In this document: positions 1-8,010 of the stretch, one piece after another | Layout of the letters: each line of letters starts with the position of its first letter | Position numbering within the stretch: position 1 is the stretch's first letter | Source: an uncultured Erythrobacter sp. | GTDB taxonomy: Bacteria > Pseudomonadota > Alphaproteobacteria > Sphingomonadales > Sphingomonadaceae | Direction of reading: 5' to 3' | DNA length: 64,000 bases | Assembly (NCBI GenBank): GCA_947488085.1 | Contig: CANKYI010000001.1 | Coordinates: forward strand, 1,683,928-1,747,927 | Notes under the pieces: generated by a model | What the model saw: only the letters and a program-made list of their open reading frames with translations | What the model was told of the DNA's origin: nothing | Database searches by the model: none | Translations under genes and position numbers: made by a program

Positions 1-437
1 CTCGCAACGCGAACGGCATTCACAAAATTACGCATCCCATCGCTGCCCACTGCGTCCGCCGGTCGCATCGCCCCGACAATCACCACCGGCTTTGTAGGAG
101 GCAATGTCAGGTCGAGCAGAAACGCCGTTTCTTCCGCTGTATCGGTGCCATGCGTCACCACAATTCCATCGATCGCATCATCGGCAATTGCAGCAAGGAT
201 CGCAGAGTGCAGCGCGCTCCAAATCGCCGGCCCCACGTCCTCTGAACCGATATTCGCGATTTGTTTGCCGGTGAGCTCTGCCGCCATGCCAAACTGCGCG
301 GCCTCTGCCAGCCAATCCGCGACGCTGATCTGACCCGGGCGATATTCGTGCCGCGTCGCCGATCCTGCCATCCCGGCAATTGTGCCGCCGGTGGCAAGGA
401 CGAGAATGCGCGGCAAAGAGGCAGATTTTTCACTCAT
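1..437 (-). CDS. L-asparaginase (type I-like), C-terminus cut by window edge
   Basis: Hydrolyses L-asparagine to aspartate and ammonia. Only the first 145 residues are inside the window; the rest lies left of base 1. The N-terminal motif LATGGTIAG (residues 14-22) carries the first catalytic threonine (Thr19). VVTHGTDTAEET (from residue 93) carries the second catalytic Thr-Asp pair (Thr98, Asp99), and GAMRPADAVGSDG follows. These are hallmarks of the asparaginase/glutaminase family. No signal peptide is visible before the first motif, so a cytoplasmic enzyme is likely. The start is the ATG at 437-435, giving MSEKSASLPRILVL. It is transcribed away from the tRNA-Val gene that follows. The family call is firm; substrate preference cannot be told from this fragment. 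Confidence 0.9.
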   Translation of the reverse strand, partial: MSEKSASLPRILVLATGGTIAGMAGSATRHEYRPGQISVADWLAEAAQFGMAAELTGKQIANIGSEDVGPAIWSALHSAILAAIADDAIDGIVVTHGTDTAEETAFLLDLTLPPTKPVVIVGAMRPADAVGSDGMRNFVNAVRVA

Positions 438-545
438 TCGGGCGATTTGGAGAGATTCTGCAAAGACAGCAATTGATTTTGAACCTTTTGCCGCTAGATA
501 GCGCTCAACCCGGTGAACATCTTCGCATGTTCGCCCAAGGCCGTG

Positions 546-621
546 GGGCGATTAGCTCAGTTGGTAGAGCATCTCGTTTACACCGAGAGGGTCGGCAGTT
601 CGAGCCTGTCATCGCCCACCA
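546..621 (+). tRNA. tRNA-Val (anticodon TAC)
   Basis: A full cloverleaf can be drawn by eye. The acceptor stem GGGCGAT pairs with ATCGCCC. The D arm is GCTC-AGTTGGTA-GAGC, the anticodon stem is TCTCG/CGAGA around the loop TTTACAC, and the T arm is GGCAG-TTCGAGC-CTGTC. The discriminator A is at 618 and a genomically encoded CCA at 619-621. The anticodon TAC reads valine codons. Confidence 0.97.
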
Positions 622-688
622 CGCCTTTCCGCATTTTCGACATGTTTTGCCCTTGGCGCACCTGCAAAGATGCGCCAAGGCTCAATCC

Positions 689-1933
689 ATGAACCCTCTC
701 TCAATCGCGATTGCAGGTTGCGGTCCGGCAGGCCTTGCAGCGGCCGTAATGCTTCATGACCAAGACCATAACGTCGTTATTTTCGATCAGTTTGACGAGC
801 CCGGTCCAGTTGGTTCTGGCTTGATGATCCAGCCCAGTGGGCTTGCGGTTCTGGATAAGCTCGGCCTTGCAGAAGCAACATTGGAGCGCGGTGCTCGCGT
901 GGATGGGTTGCTGGGGCTGGAAGAACACGGACGCTGCGTGCTGGATGCGCCCTATTCCAAGCTGGGCGTTCCGGGTGCATTTGGCATCGGCATCCACCGC
1001 GCGAGCCTGTTCGGTGTGCTCTATGATGCGGCGCGCGCCAAAGGCATTGCGATTGAAACCGGCCATGCCGTTACGGGCAGCGCGATCAGCGCTGCCGGAC
1101 GCAGACTCACCTTTGACACACGATCACCGACCGCTCCGTTCGATCTTGTTGTCGATGCAAGCGGGCGACAGACTGTGTTTGATCCCGACGAGACCGAGAT
1201 GCTCGAATTCGGCGCATTGTGGGCCAGCCTTCCCGCAAACCCTGACGATCCATTCAATGGAAACCTGCTGGAGCAGCGATACCGCCGCGCGGCGCAAATG
1301 GTCGGTGTTCTGCCAATCGGCAAAAGACTCGGCGAAAGTGCACCCGAAGTCGCATTCTTTTGGTCGTTGAGGCGCGCGGATTTCGAACAATGGTCGCAAA
1401 CCCCGCTTGATGAATGGAAGGACGAGGTTCGCGCGCTCTGGCCCGAGACCGAAGTCCTACTCGACCGAATCGAAAACCGCAAGCAACTAACCTTCGCCCG
1501 CTATTCGCACCGCACCAATAGACGCCCCGCCGGCGACCGCATGATAGCCGTCGGCGATGCATGGCACTCCGCAAGCCCGCAACTGGGCCAAGGCGCGAAT
1601 ATGGCACTGCTCGATGCATGGAGCCTGGCGCGCGGGCTTGCCGAAGGGCGCACGCTGGAGGAGAAATTGCGGCTCGCCATCAGTTGGCGCAGCGATCATG
1701 TGTGGTTGTACCAATGGGTCACGAAGCTGTTTACACCGCTCTATCAATCAAGCACCGATTGGCACCCGGCTCTAAGAGACAAGCTACTCGCGCCCTTGTC
1801 CAAAGTCTGGCCAGCGTCCGCCATTCAGGCACAATTGATGAGCGGGCTGTTCGGCTTCCCTCTCGGACAGCTAGGTCTCACCTTGCCCGATTACGAGGCG
1901 CTTTCCGCTTCCGCAATCGCTTCACGCACCTGA
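689..1933 (+). CDS. FAD-dependent aromatic-type monooxygenase
   Basis: A 414-residue flavoprotein monooxygenase of the class A (PHBH/salicylate hydroxylase/UbiH-like) fold. The N-terminal dinucleotide-binding motif AGCGPAGLAAA is at about residues 7-17. The second FAD motif is GDAWHSASPQLGQGAN at about residues 289-304, followed by a helix typical of the family. It would use NAD(P)H and oxygen to hydroxylate an aromatic or polyketide-like substrate, which cannot be named. The reading frame stays open upstream through the tRNA gene, but the start is placed at ATG 689 because the FAD motif begins at once and a weak AAGG lies upstream. Its last 43 bases overlap the end of the convergent thioredoxin-like gene. 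It looks monocistronic. Confidence 0.85.
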   Translation: MNPLSIAIAGCGPAGLAAAVMLHDQDHNVVIFDQFDEPGPVGSGLMIQPSGLAVLDKLGLAEATLERGARVDGLLGLEEHGRCVLDAPYSKLGVPGAFGIGIHRASLFGVLYDAARAKGIAIETGHAVTGSAISAAGRRLTFDTRSPTAPFDLVVDASGRQTVFDPDETEMLEFGALWASLPANPDDPFNGNLLEQRYRRAAQMVGVLPIGKRLGESAPEVAFFWSLRRADFEQWSQTPLDEWKDEVRALWPETEVLLDRIENRKQLTFARYSHRTNRRPAGDRMIAVGDAWHSASPQLGQGANMALLDAWSLARGLAEGRTLEEKLRLAISWRSDHVWLYQWVTKLFTPLYQSSTDWHPALRDKLLAPLSKVWPASAIQAQLMSGLFGFPLGQLGLTLPDYEALSASAIASRT

Positions 1934-2496
1934 GCAATTGCCTCTTCGCTGTCCCACTCAAACCCGCCCGCTACTCGCAATAGCTCGCGCCCTTGGGCAT
2001 CGAACAGGATCGTCAGAGGCAGCAATCCGGCATCGGTAAACTCCGCCGCCATCTGCGTGTCAGGGTCGAGCCATTGTTCCAAATATTGAAAATCACGCTG
2101 TTCAAAAAATGGAGTAACAACCTCGGCTCCGCGCACATCCTGACTGATCGTGAGAACGCGAACCTCGCCCTCAAGCTCACCGGCCAAAGCATCCAACGTC
2201 GGCATCTCTACCACGCATGGCGCGCACCACGTTGCCCATAGATTGACCAACACGGGTTGATCCAACTCTGCCAAATTCAGCGTGTTGCCACTCGGGTCCT
2301 CAAAAGTCAGCGCAGGCAGTTCCGTCCCCGCAAAGGCGCGCACTATCAGTCCTGGCAATTGCGGTGGTGGGGGCACAGGGGTCGATTGGCTTGGCCCAAC
2401 TTCATCTTCAACCCGTTGCGAAACATCGCCAGCCTCACTATCGCAGCCAGCCAAGGCAAGCGCTGTGAGACTTGCGAGTAATATCGAACGGATCAT
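1891..2496 (-). CDS. TlpA/ResA-like thioredoxin-fold lipoprotein
   Basis: A 201-residue membrane-anchored periplasmic thiol-disulfide oxidoreductase. It starts with a lipoprotein signal whose lipobox ALAG-C puts the acylated cysteine at residue 18. A Ser/Pro-rich spacer (about 30-48) leads into an AhpC/TSA-Redoxin domain with the redox motif WATWCAPC (Cys91, Cys94). The later stretch with LLPLTILFD supplies the cis-proline expected of this fold. Such proteins reduce disulfides in cytochrome c maturation or in other periplasmic clients; which client cannot be told. The ATG at 2496-2494 was chosen because it begins the signal peptide. That start overlaps the divergent argH start codon in the tetranucleotide CATG. 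The 3' end overlaps the convergent monooxygenase gene by 43 bases. Confidence 0.88.
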   Translation of the reverse strand: MIRSILLASLTALALAGCDSEAGDVSQRVEDEVGPSQSTPVPPPPQLPGLIVRAFAGTELPALTFEDPSGNTLNLAELDQPVLVNLWATWCAPCVVEMPTLDALAGELEGEVRVLTISQDVRGAEVVTPFFEQRDFQYLEQWLDPDTQMAAEFTDAGLLPLTILFDAQGRELLRVAGGFEWDSEEAIAQVREAIAEAESAS

Positions 2497-3934
2497 GACG
2501 AACTCCACCAAAGACACAAAGACCAGCGCTTCCCATACCCAATCGAATGCGATGTGGGGCGGCCGGTTCGCTGAAGGGCCTAGCGCGATCATGCGCGAAA
2601 TCAATGCCTCGATCCCGTTTGACAAGGCATTGTGGCGCGAAGATATCCGCGCGTCCAAAGCGCACGTCGCGATGTTGGGCGCGCAGGGAATCGTTTCTAC
2701 TCAGGATGCTGCAACCATCACAGAGGGCCTCGACCAAGTCGCTGCCGAGTATGAGCGTGACGGTGTGCCTGAGGATTGGGACCTTGAAGACATCCATATG
2801 ACTGTTGAGGCGCGCTTGACCGAGTTGGTCGGCCCGGTCGCAGGGCGCCTGCACACCGCGCGCAGCCGCAACGATCAGGTCGCCACCGATTTCCGCTTAT
2901 GGGTGCGCACGGCGAATGCTCGGGCTCTGGCGGGTCTTTCGGCTCTGCGTAGCGCTTTGGTTGCGCGAGCCGGTGAACATGCCGAAACGATCATGCCAGG
3001 CTTCACCCATCTGCAAACAGCTCAGCCTGTGACTTTGGGTCACCATCTGATGGCCTATTATGAAATGCTTAGCCGCGATGCTGGGCGCTTTTTAGCTGCT
3101 CAGGATCGGCTCAACGAATGCCCTCTGGGATCAGCGGCATTGGCAGGCACGGGCTTTCCAATTGACCGCAATTCAACCGCTAAGGCACTGGGTTTCCGCG
3201 AGCCGACTCGCAATTCACTCGATGCCGTATCAGATCGTGATTTTGCGCTCGATTATCTAATGGCGGCGAGCCAGTGCTCGCTGCACCTATCGCGTCTTGC
3301 CGAAGAGCTGATCTTATGGGCCAGCCAGCCTTTTGGGTTTGCCTCGCTCCCCGATAGCCTCTCCACTGGCTCATCGATCATGCCGCAAAAACGCAACCCC
3401 GACGCCGCCGAATTGGTGCGTGGCCATGCGGGGCGAATTGTTGGTGCGGCAACGTCGCTGATGATAACGATGAAGGGGCTGCCACTCGCCTATTCCAAGG
3501 ACATGCAGGACGACAAACCCCCGGTGTTTGAGGCCGCCAGCCTGTTCGACCTGTCGCTTGCGGCGATGACGGGCATGATCGCAGAGACAACTTTCAAAGT
3601 GGACCGGATGCGCGCCGCTGCACAAGCAGGCCATGCGACCGCAACCGACCTTGCCGATTGGTTGGTGCGCGAAGGGGACATTCCTTTCCGCGAGGCGCAT
3701 CATATCACTGGCGAAGCGGTCAAGCTGGCTGATACCAAGGGATGCTCGCTTGAGGAATTGGCGCTCGCGGACCTTAAAGCCATCGATGCACGGATTGATG
3801 AACGGGTTTATTCTGCCCTTTCGATCGACGCATCTGTTGCCTCTCGCGCGTCCTATGGCGGGACTGCGCCTGATCAGGTAAAGCAGCGCGTGGCCGAGGC
3901 GATAGCGCGGCTCAACAGTGAGGCCGAAGGGTAG
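2495..3934 (+). CDS. argH: Argininosuccinate lyase
   Basis: Cleaves argininosuccinate to arginine and fumarate, the last step of arginine synthesis. The 479-residue protein shows the fumarase/aspartase superfamily signature [12 protein letters not shown], the early [14 protein letters not shown] and the conserved [17 protein letters not shown] region. The length fits the family (about 460-480). The ATG at 2495 gives a 19-residue extension before MWGGRF; starting at that internal Met (2552) is the alternative. With the 2495 start, the start codon shares two bases with the start codon of the divergent lipoprotein gene. Any argH ribosome-binding site and promoter must then lie inside that gene. 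A small lipoprotein gene follows five bases after the stop, and lysA comes next. Confidence 0.97.
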   Translation: MTNSTKDTKTSASHTQSNAMWGGRFAEGPSAIMREINASIPFDKALWREDIRASKAHVAMLGAQGIVSTQDAATITEGLDQVAAEYERDGVPEDWDLEDIHMTVEARLTELVGPVAGRLHTARSRNDQVATDFRLWVRTANARALAGLSALRSALVARAGEHAETIMPGFTHLQTAQPVTLGHHLMAYYEMLSRDAGRFLAAQDRLNECPLGSAALAGTGFPIDRNSTAKALGFREPTRNSLDAVSDRDFALDYLMAASQCSLHLSRLAEELILWASQPFGFASLPDSLSTGSSIMPQKRNPDAAELVRGHAGRIVGAATSLMITMKGLPLAYSKDMQDDKPPVFEAASLFDLSLAAMTGMIAETTFKVDRMRAAAQAGHATATDLADWLVREGDIPFREAHHITGEAVKLADTKGCSLEELALADLKAIDARIDERVYSALSIDASVASRASYGGTAPDQVKQRVAEAIARLNSEAEG

Positions 3935-3939
3935 GGATA

Positions 3940-4176
3940 ATGCGTGTAGCAGCAATTCTGATGGCGACTGCGATGCTGGGCGCTTGCGGCGCTCGCACGG
4001 GGCTTGAGCCGGTGGAGAACACCAGTTTGCCACCTGCACCCTATGGCGCCAATGCTCGCCCGGATGCAGAGCAATTGCTTGAATTGGAAACACTGGCGGC
4101 GCCTGAACGCAGTGTCGAGCTGCGCCGCCGCTCTGAAGAACGCGAAGACGACCCCTTCGACCTTCCCCCCGAGTAA
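3940..4176 (+). CDS. Small lipoprotein between argH and lysA (LptM-like?)
   Basis: A 78-residue protein with a short lipoprotein signal ending in the lipobox MLGAC (acylated Cys16). It is followed by GARTGLEPVENTSLPP and a charged, probably disordered tail. A purine-rich AGGGTAGGGA precedes the ATG by a few bases. The stop of argH is five bases upstream and lysA starts 32 bases downstream, so it is probably co-transcribed with both. In other proteobacteria the small lipoprotein next to lysA is LptM (YifL), which assists LptD folding and has a short CG-x-x-G-x-L-x-x-P motif after the cysteine. The CGARTGLEP here fits loosely. That homology is inferred from position and the short motif only. 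Confidence 0.75.
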   Translation: MRVAAILMATAMLGACGARTGLEPVENTSLPPAPYGANARPDAEQLLELETLAAPERSVELRRRSEEREDDPFDLPPE

Positions 4177-4208
4177 ACCAGACGCATAAGCGAATTTCAT
4201 AGGATTTC

Positions 4209-5468
4209 ATGGACCACTTTGCCCTCAAAAACGGCGTGATGCATGCCGAAGACGTGCCTTTACCCGACATTGCTGAGGCGGTAGGCACACCCGTCTATGT
4301 CTATTCGCGCGCAACGTTAGAGCGCCACGCGAAAGTGTTTCGCGATGGCTTGGAAGCGGTTCCGGACAAGCTGATCGCCTTTGCCGTCAAATCCAATCCT
4401 AATCTCGCTGTGCTGCGCGTGTTGCAGCAACAAGGCTATGGAGCTGATGTGGTCTCGGGCGGAGAGATGCGGCGTGCATTGGCCGCGGGCATTGCACCGG
4501 AAAAAATCGTCTTCTCTGGCGTGGGGAAAACGGCAATTGAGATACAGGATGCGCTTGATGCGCGGATCGGCCAATTCAATATAGAAAGCGAAGAGGAAGG
4601 GCTGGAGCTTGCGGCATTGGCGGCGGCATCAGGTCGCACAGCTCAGTGCACCTTGCGCATCAACCCCGATGTCGATGCGGGCACGCATGACAAGATTTCG
4701 ACTGGTAAAGCAGACAACAAATTCGGTGTCCCGATTGATCAAGCAGGCCAGATATTCGGCAAACTTGCAGGGCAAGACGGCGTGAACTTGCGCGGGGTGG
4801 CGGTGCATATTGGCAGCCAGTTGGGAGATCTGGCCCCACTTGAACGCGCATTTGGCAAGCTGGGCGAATTGATCAAGTCATTGCGCGGCGCAGGACACGC
4901 TATCACGCATGTAGATTTGGGTGGCGGTCTTGGTGTGCCCTATCATAAGGACGAGAACCCACCATCGCCTGCCGAATATGGTGCGATGGTCGCGCGGGTG
5001 ACTAAGGATTGGGGCGTGTCGCTCATCTTTGAGCCGGGGCGAGTGATCGCAGGCAATGCTGGGGTCCTGCTAACGCGTGTTGTTCGAGTAAAGCGCGGGA
5101 TCAATGATCCGTTTGTAATCGTAGATGCTGCAATGAACGATCTGGCCCGACCCGCGCTTTATGGCGCCTATCACGATTTTGCAGCGGTTAAGCCCAATGG
5201 CAAAGGCATGACAGCAAACATCGTCGGGCCTATCTGCGAGACTGGCGACACATTTGCCATGGGCCGCGATTGCGACCATCTGACCAGCGGCGATTTGGCC
5301 GTGTTCCGAACCGCAGGCGCATACGGCGCGACGATGGCATCGTCTTACAATTCACGCGGTTTTGTAGCGGAGGTTCTTGTGGATGGCGGCAAGTTTGCGG
5401 TCGTGGCTGATCGCATTGATGCCGGCGCAATCATGGATGCAGAGCGCGTTCCCGACTGGCTTGCCTGA
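4209..5468 (+). CDS. lysA: Diaminopimelate decarboxylase
   Basis: A PLP enzyme that decarboxylates meso-diaminopimelate to L-lysine. The 419 residues show the fold-type III decarboxylase landmarks in order: the PLP lysine in FAVKSNPNLAVLRVL (about residue 60), VAVHIGSQLGDL, the glycine loop DLGGGLGVPY, FEPGRVIAGNAG, and near the C-terminus GPICETGDTFA with YGATMASSYNSR. Length is typical. The ATG at 4209 is preceded by AGGAT. It lies last or second last in an argH-lipoprotein-lysA-siroheme-enzyme run on the plus strand. Confidence 0.97.
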   Translation: MDHFALKNGVMHAEDVPLPDIAEAVGTPVYVYSRATLERHAKVFRDGLEAVPDKLIAFAVKSNPNLAVLRVLQQQGYGADVVSGGEMRRALAAGIAPEKIVFSGVGKTAIEIQDALDARIGQFNIESEEEGLELAALAAASGRTAQCTLRINPDVDAGTHDKISTGKADNKFGVPIDQAGQIFGKLAGQDGVNLRGVAVHIGSQLGDLAPLERAFGKLGELIKSLRGAGHAITHVDLGGGLGVPYHKDENPPSPAEYGAMVARVTKDWGVSLIFEPGRVIAGNAGVLLTRVVRVKRGINDPFVIVDAAMNDLARPALYGAYHDFAAVKPNGKGMTANIVGPICETGDTFAMGRDCDHLTSGDLAVFRTAGAYGATMASSYNSRGFVAEVLVDGGKFAVVADRIDAGAIMDAERVPDWLA

Positions 5469-5474
5469 TCCGCG

Positions 5475-6299
5475 ATGAGCGAATTGCGAAGCCTCCCCCT
5501 GTTTCACCGCATTGCTGGTCAAAGCGTTTTGGTATTGGGCGATGGAGCTGCAGCGGAGCCCAAACGACGATTGGTTGAGCGTGCGGGCGGTGTGGTCATC
5601 GACGACCAAGCGCGCGCAATTGATGAGGGGGTGCGGATCGCCTTTATAGCCTTTGACGACGAGAAAGCGTGCGAAGTGGCCGCGATCAATCTTCGGTGCG
5701 CAGGGATGATCGTCAATGTTGTCGACCGCCCCGATCTTTGCGATTTTACCACGCCTAGCATTCTGGATCGTAACCCCGTGCTGATTGCAGTCGGCACAGA
5801 CGGCGCGTCCGCAGGATTAGCGAAACATATCCGCTTGAGGCTTGAGCGCATATTACCACAGTCGCTCGGCGCATTGGCAAAGGCCCTGTTTGCCGCCCGG
5901 CCCAAACTGCGTGCTTTATATCCCGATGGCAGCGATCGCCGTCGCGCGTTGGATGAAGCTTTACGCGAAGGTGGTGCTTTGGATGCGTTGGAGCCCAAAT
6001 CGAGCGAAAGAGTGAATGCTTGGCTCGATCAAACACCGACAAATACAGGAACGGTTAGCGAGGTATTTGTCCTCACCAGTCCCGACCCAGAAGACCTCAC
6101 CCTTAAGCAAGCTCGGCTGCTGGGCGAAGCTGATATCGTCTGCGCCAGCCCTGCAGTCCCTTCGGCGATCCTTGCACGAGCGCGTGCCGATGCAGTTCGA
6201 CTGACATGTGAAGCAGGGACGTGCGAGCAGCGGTGTCCAAAAGTGGTGAACATGAACGTCGATCCCGGCCTAACGGTGATCTTGCATTGGCAACCCTAA
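5475..6299 (+). CDS. Precorrin-2 dehydrogenase/sirohydrochlorin ferrochelatase with methylase-like remnant
   Basis: A 274-residue CysG N-terminal/Met8-like protein that would oxidise precorrin-2 and insert iron to make siroheme. It opens with a Rossmann motif VLVLGDGAAAEPKRRL, then DRPDLCDFTTPSILDRNPVLIAVGTDGASAGLAK, the expected core, and a dimerisation/CysG-like segment to about residue 190. Residues 195-274 resemble the start of a uroporphyrinogen methyltransferase, but the glycine-rich loop (GAGPGDP in the intact enzyme) has become LTSPDPED and the rest of that domain is missing. A complete separate cobA lies at 45720-46475. The tail may therefore be a relic of a once fused CysG. The start lies six bases after the lysA stop. 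Confidence 0.85.
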   Translation: MSELRSLPLFHRIAGQSVLVLGDGAAAEPKRRLVERAGGVVIDDQARAIDEGVRIAFIAFDDEKACEVAAINLRCAGMIVNVVDRPDLCDFTTPSILDRNPVLIAVGTDGASAGLAKHIRLRLERILPQSLGALAKALFAARPKLRALYPDGSDRRRALDEALREGGALDALEPKSSERVNAWLDQTPTNTGTVSEVFVLTSPDPEDLTLKQARLLGEADIVCASPAVPSAILARARADAVRLTCEAGTCEQRCPKVVNMNVDPGLTVILHWQP

Positions 6300-6300
6300 C

Positions 6301-7305
6301 TTAGGCAGCCTGAGCCAGCGGGACTTCAACCTCGGCAAAGTAGCGGGCCATCGCATCGCTTGATTGTTCGCTTAACGCGATAAAGGCGCGACGGCGATCG
6401 GATGGGTCAGCGACCCTCATGAAAACGCCGCAATCGACCAATTGTTTAATCCAACGCAAAGCTGTTGTGGCAGGGACCGCCGCAGCAATGCACAGGCTTG
6501 TGACAGACACCCGGCTTTGTTCAGCATGCGCCGCCGTCAGATCGAGAAGCATGTCCCATGCGGGATCAGCGAACAGCTCTTCATCAAAGAATTTTGCCCG
6601 CGCTTGTCGCGCTGCGATGATCTGGCGGACATGGCGTGGATCGGGCAATGGCAGGCGAGTGTCCTGCGCATCCTTTTTATAATTGAGTAGCGGGTTTTCA
6701 TCGGCCTCGCGAAACGTTTGCCCGAAATCGCTCAGCCGATTGCCTCCGTGCTCTGTCGCTAGTTCCCGATGATCAGAAAGACTATCGAGCTTGTGCGCAA
6801 TCGCTTCCACTTGGTGCGAGAGGCGCAGCAGATTGAGCCGGTCATCCTCCGTCATCTCGCGCACACGCGAGCTCGAAAGATCAGCCAGTACCCGTCCTAC
6901 CGCAATCACTCGCTCCGCACGGCTCGGCTGGACCAAAATCTGTGGCTCGCATTGATCAAGCGCGGCAAACACATCGTCAAGCGCGTCGATTGAGGTGGAA
7001 ACGATCAAGTGTGCACCAGCCTGGGCCACGCGCATATCAAGCCTTGAGAGCGCCGCCAAATTGCTCGCATCCAAAACCGGACAATCCACCATCACCACAT
7101 CGCCAAGCAATGTAATCGGGCCATCAAGTAGGTTCGCAATCGCCCCGCCATCAACAGTACGAAAGCCAGCCCCACCCAAATCCTCGTCAATCTGATCACG
7201 CATGCTTGGTCGATCAGCAAATATTGCCACTCGCGCAGGCAATCCAGCGGGATCCTGTGCCGCATTATAAGCAAAATCAGCTGTCTGATAGTTCAACTGC
7301 GTCAT
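6301..7305 (-). CDS. MarR-type transcriptional regulator with receiver-like N-terminal domain
   Basis: A 334-residue regulator. The C-terminal part (about 240-325) is a winged helix of MarR type: SVTSLCIAAAVPATTALRWIKQLVDCGVFMR followed by a wing with DPSDRRRAFIALSE. The first 140 residues look like a response-regulator receiver fold: VAIFADRPSMRDQIDEDL at the start, VVMVDCPVLDAS where the phosphorylated Asp would be, LIVSTSIDAL, and ILVQPSRAERV near the end. This assignment is by pattern only. A helical linker (about 145-235) joins the two. The ATG at 7305 is preferred over an upstream in-frame Met because GCAGGAGG lies just before it. The gene is divergent from the ECF sigma gene (129 bases apart) and ends one base from the siroheme enzyme's stop. 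Confidence 0.7.
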   Translation of the reverse strand: MTQLNYQTADFAYNAAQDPAGLPARVAIFADRPSMRDQIDEDLGGAGFRTVDGGAIANLLDGPITLLGDVVMVDCPVLDASNLAALSRLDMRVAQAGAHLIVSTSIDALDDVFAALDQCEPQILVQPSRAERVIAVGRVLADLSSSRVREMTEDDRLNLLRLSHQVEAIAHKLDSLSDHRELATEHGGNRLSDFGQTFREADENPLLNYKKDAQDTRLPLPDPRHVRQIIAARQARAKFFDEELFADPAWDMLLDLTAAHAEQSRVSVTSLCIAAAVPATTALRWIKQLVDCGVFMRVADPSDRRRAFIALSEQSSDAMARYFAEVEVPLAQAA

Positions 7306-7329
7306 CGAATCGCCTCCTGCTTCTTGAGA

Positions 7330-7337
7330 ACAATTGT
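7330..7337. promoter_or_regulatory. Palindrome ACAATTGT upstream of the MarR-type gene (candidate operator)
   Basis: A perfect 8-base palindrome in the divergent intergenic region, 25 bases before the regulator start. It sits beside the TTCT-TG-AGAA partial palindrome at 7321-7330. MarR-family proteins commonly bind short AT-rich palindromes over their own promoters, so an autoregulatory operator is possible. The evidence is position and symmetry only. Confidence 0.3.
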
Positions 7338-7434
7338 AGAACAAACAAAGATCAAGTCAAGATTTCTACGTAAACACCGGTTTTCTTGCGTGCCGAATTG
7401 AACTGTTTGCCCATTTTGCCCGACTACCATTGTA

Positions 7435-7998
7435 ATGACACAAAGCCGTCGCCCTATTCATCCACCCAGTGTGGGCAAGCTGTTCGACGAAATGCTCGTT
7501 GTGATGGCTCGAAGCGGAGATCGACGGGCGGCTGATCGGCTGTTTTCGCGGTGGGACACACGTCTGTTGCGCGCCGCGCGTCGGTATTGCGGAAGTGACG
7601 ATGCCGCACGCGATCTGACGCAGGATTGCTGGCTCGGCATATGGAAAGGGCTGGGTTCGCTGCGTGAACCGTCACGCTTTCGCAGTTTCGCTTTTGCCGT
7701 GCTGCATCGGCGCGGGGCAGAGCATTTGCGACGGGTCGTGCGCGACCGCAATGCCTTATCCCAAGACACTGAACCGCCTGAAGGTGCTCTCAAGCCCGCA
7801 CAATCTGAACATGCTGCGATCAATCAGGCCTTCGCCAAACTGCCACCGGACCAACGTCTCGCTGCGCATTTGCACTTTGTCGAAGGACTAACCTTGAGCG
7901 AAATCGCTGAGGTCCAGAGCATACCTGAAGGGACTGCGAAAAGCCGCCTGTTCCATGCTCGTCGCAAGCTCAAAGCGGCGCTAACCCAACCCGAATGA
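7435..7998 (+). CDS. ECF-type RNA polymerase sigma factor
   Basis: A 187-residue sigma-70 family factor of the extracytoplasmic function type, which redirects RNA polymerase to a stress or surface regulon. Sigma region 2 spans about 25-90, with RRAADRLFSRWDTRLLRAARR and the DDAARDLTQDCWLGIWKGL recognition helix. Sigma region 4 spans about 130-182, with LPPDQRLAAHLHFVEGLTLSEIAEVQSIPEGTAKSRLFHARRKLK. There is no region 1.1 or region 3. It starts 129 bases from a divergent regulator. It is followed 12 bases later by a small membrane protein that is probably its operon partner. No classical zinc-binding anti-sigma (HxxxCxxC) is present nearby. Confidence 0.92.
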   Translation: MTQSRRPIHPPSVGKLFDEMLVVMARSGDRRAADRLFSRWDTRLLRAARRYCGSDDAARDLTQDCWLGIWKGLGSLREPSRFRSFAFAVLHRRGAEHLRRVVRDRNALSQDTEPPEGALKPAQSEHAAINQAFAKLPPDQRLAAHLHFVEGLTLSEIAEVQSIPEGTAKSRLFHARRKLKAALTQPE

Positions 7999-8010
7999 AG
8001 GAGAACCAAT

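Noticed and set aside
155..433. 92-residue minus-strand frame beginning MKNLPLCRAF
   Set aside because: It is out of frame with the clear asparaginase reading on the same strand.
380..688. Upstream extension of the FAD monooxygenase frame
   Set aside because: The extension runs through the tRNA-Val gene and the FAD motif begins only at the ATG at 689.
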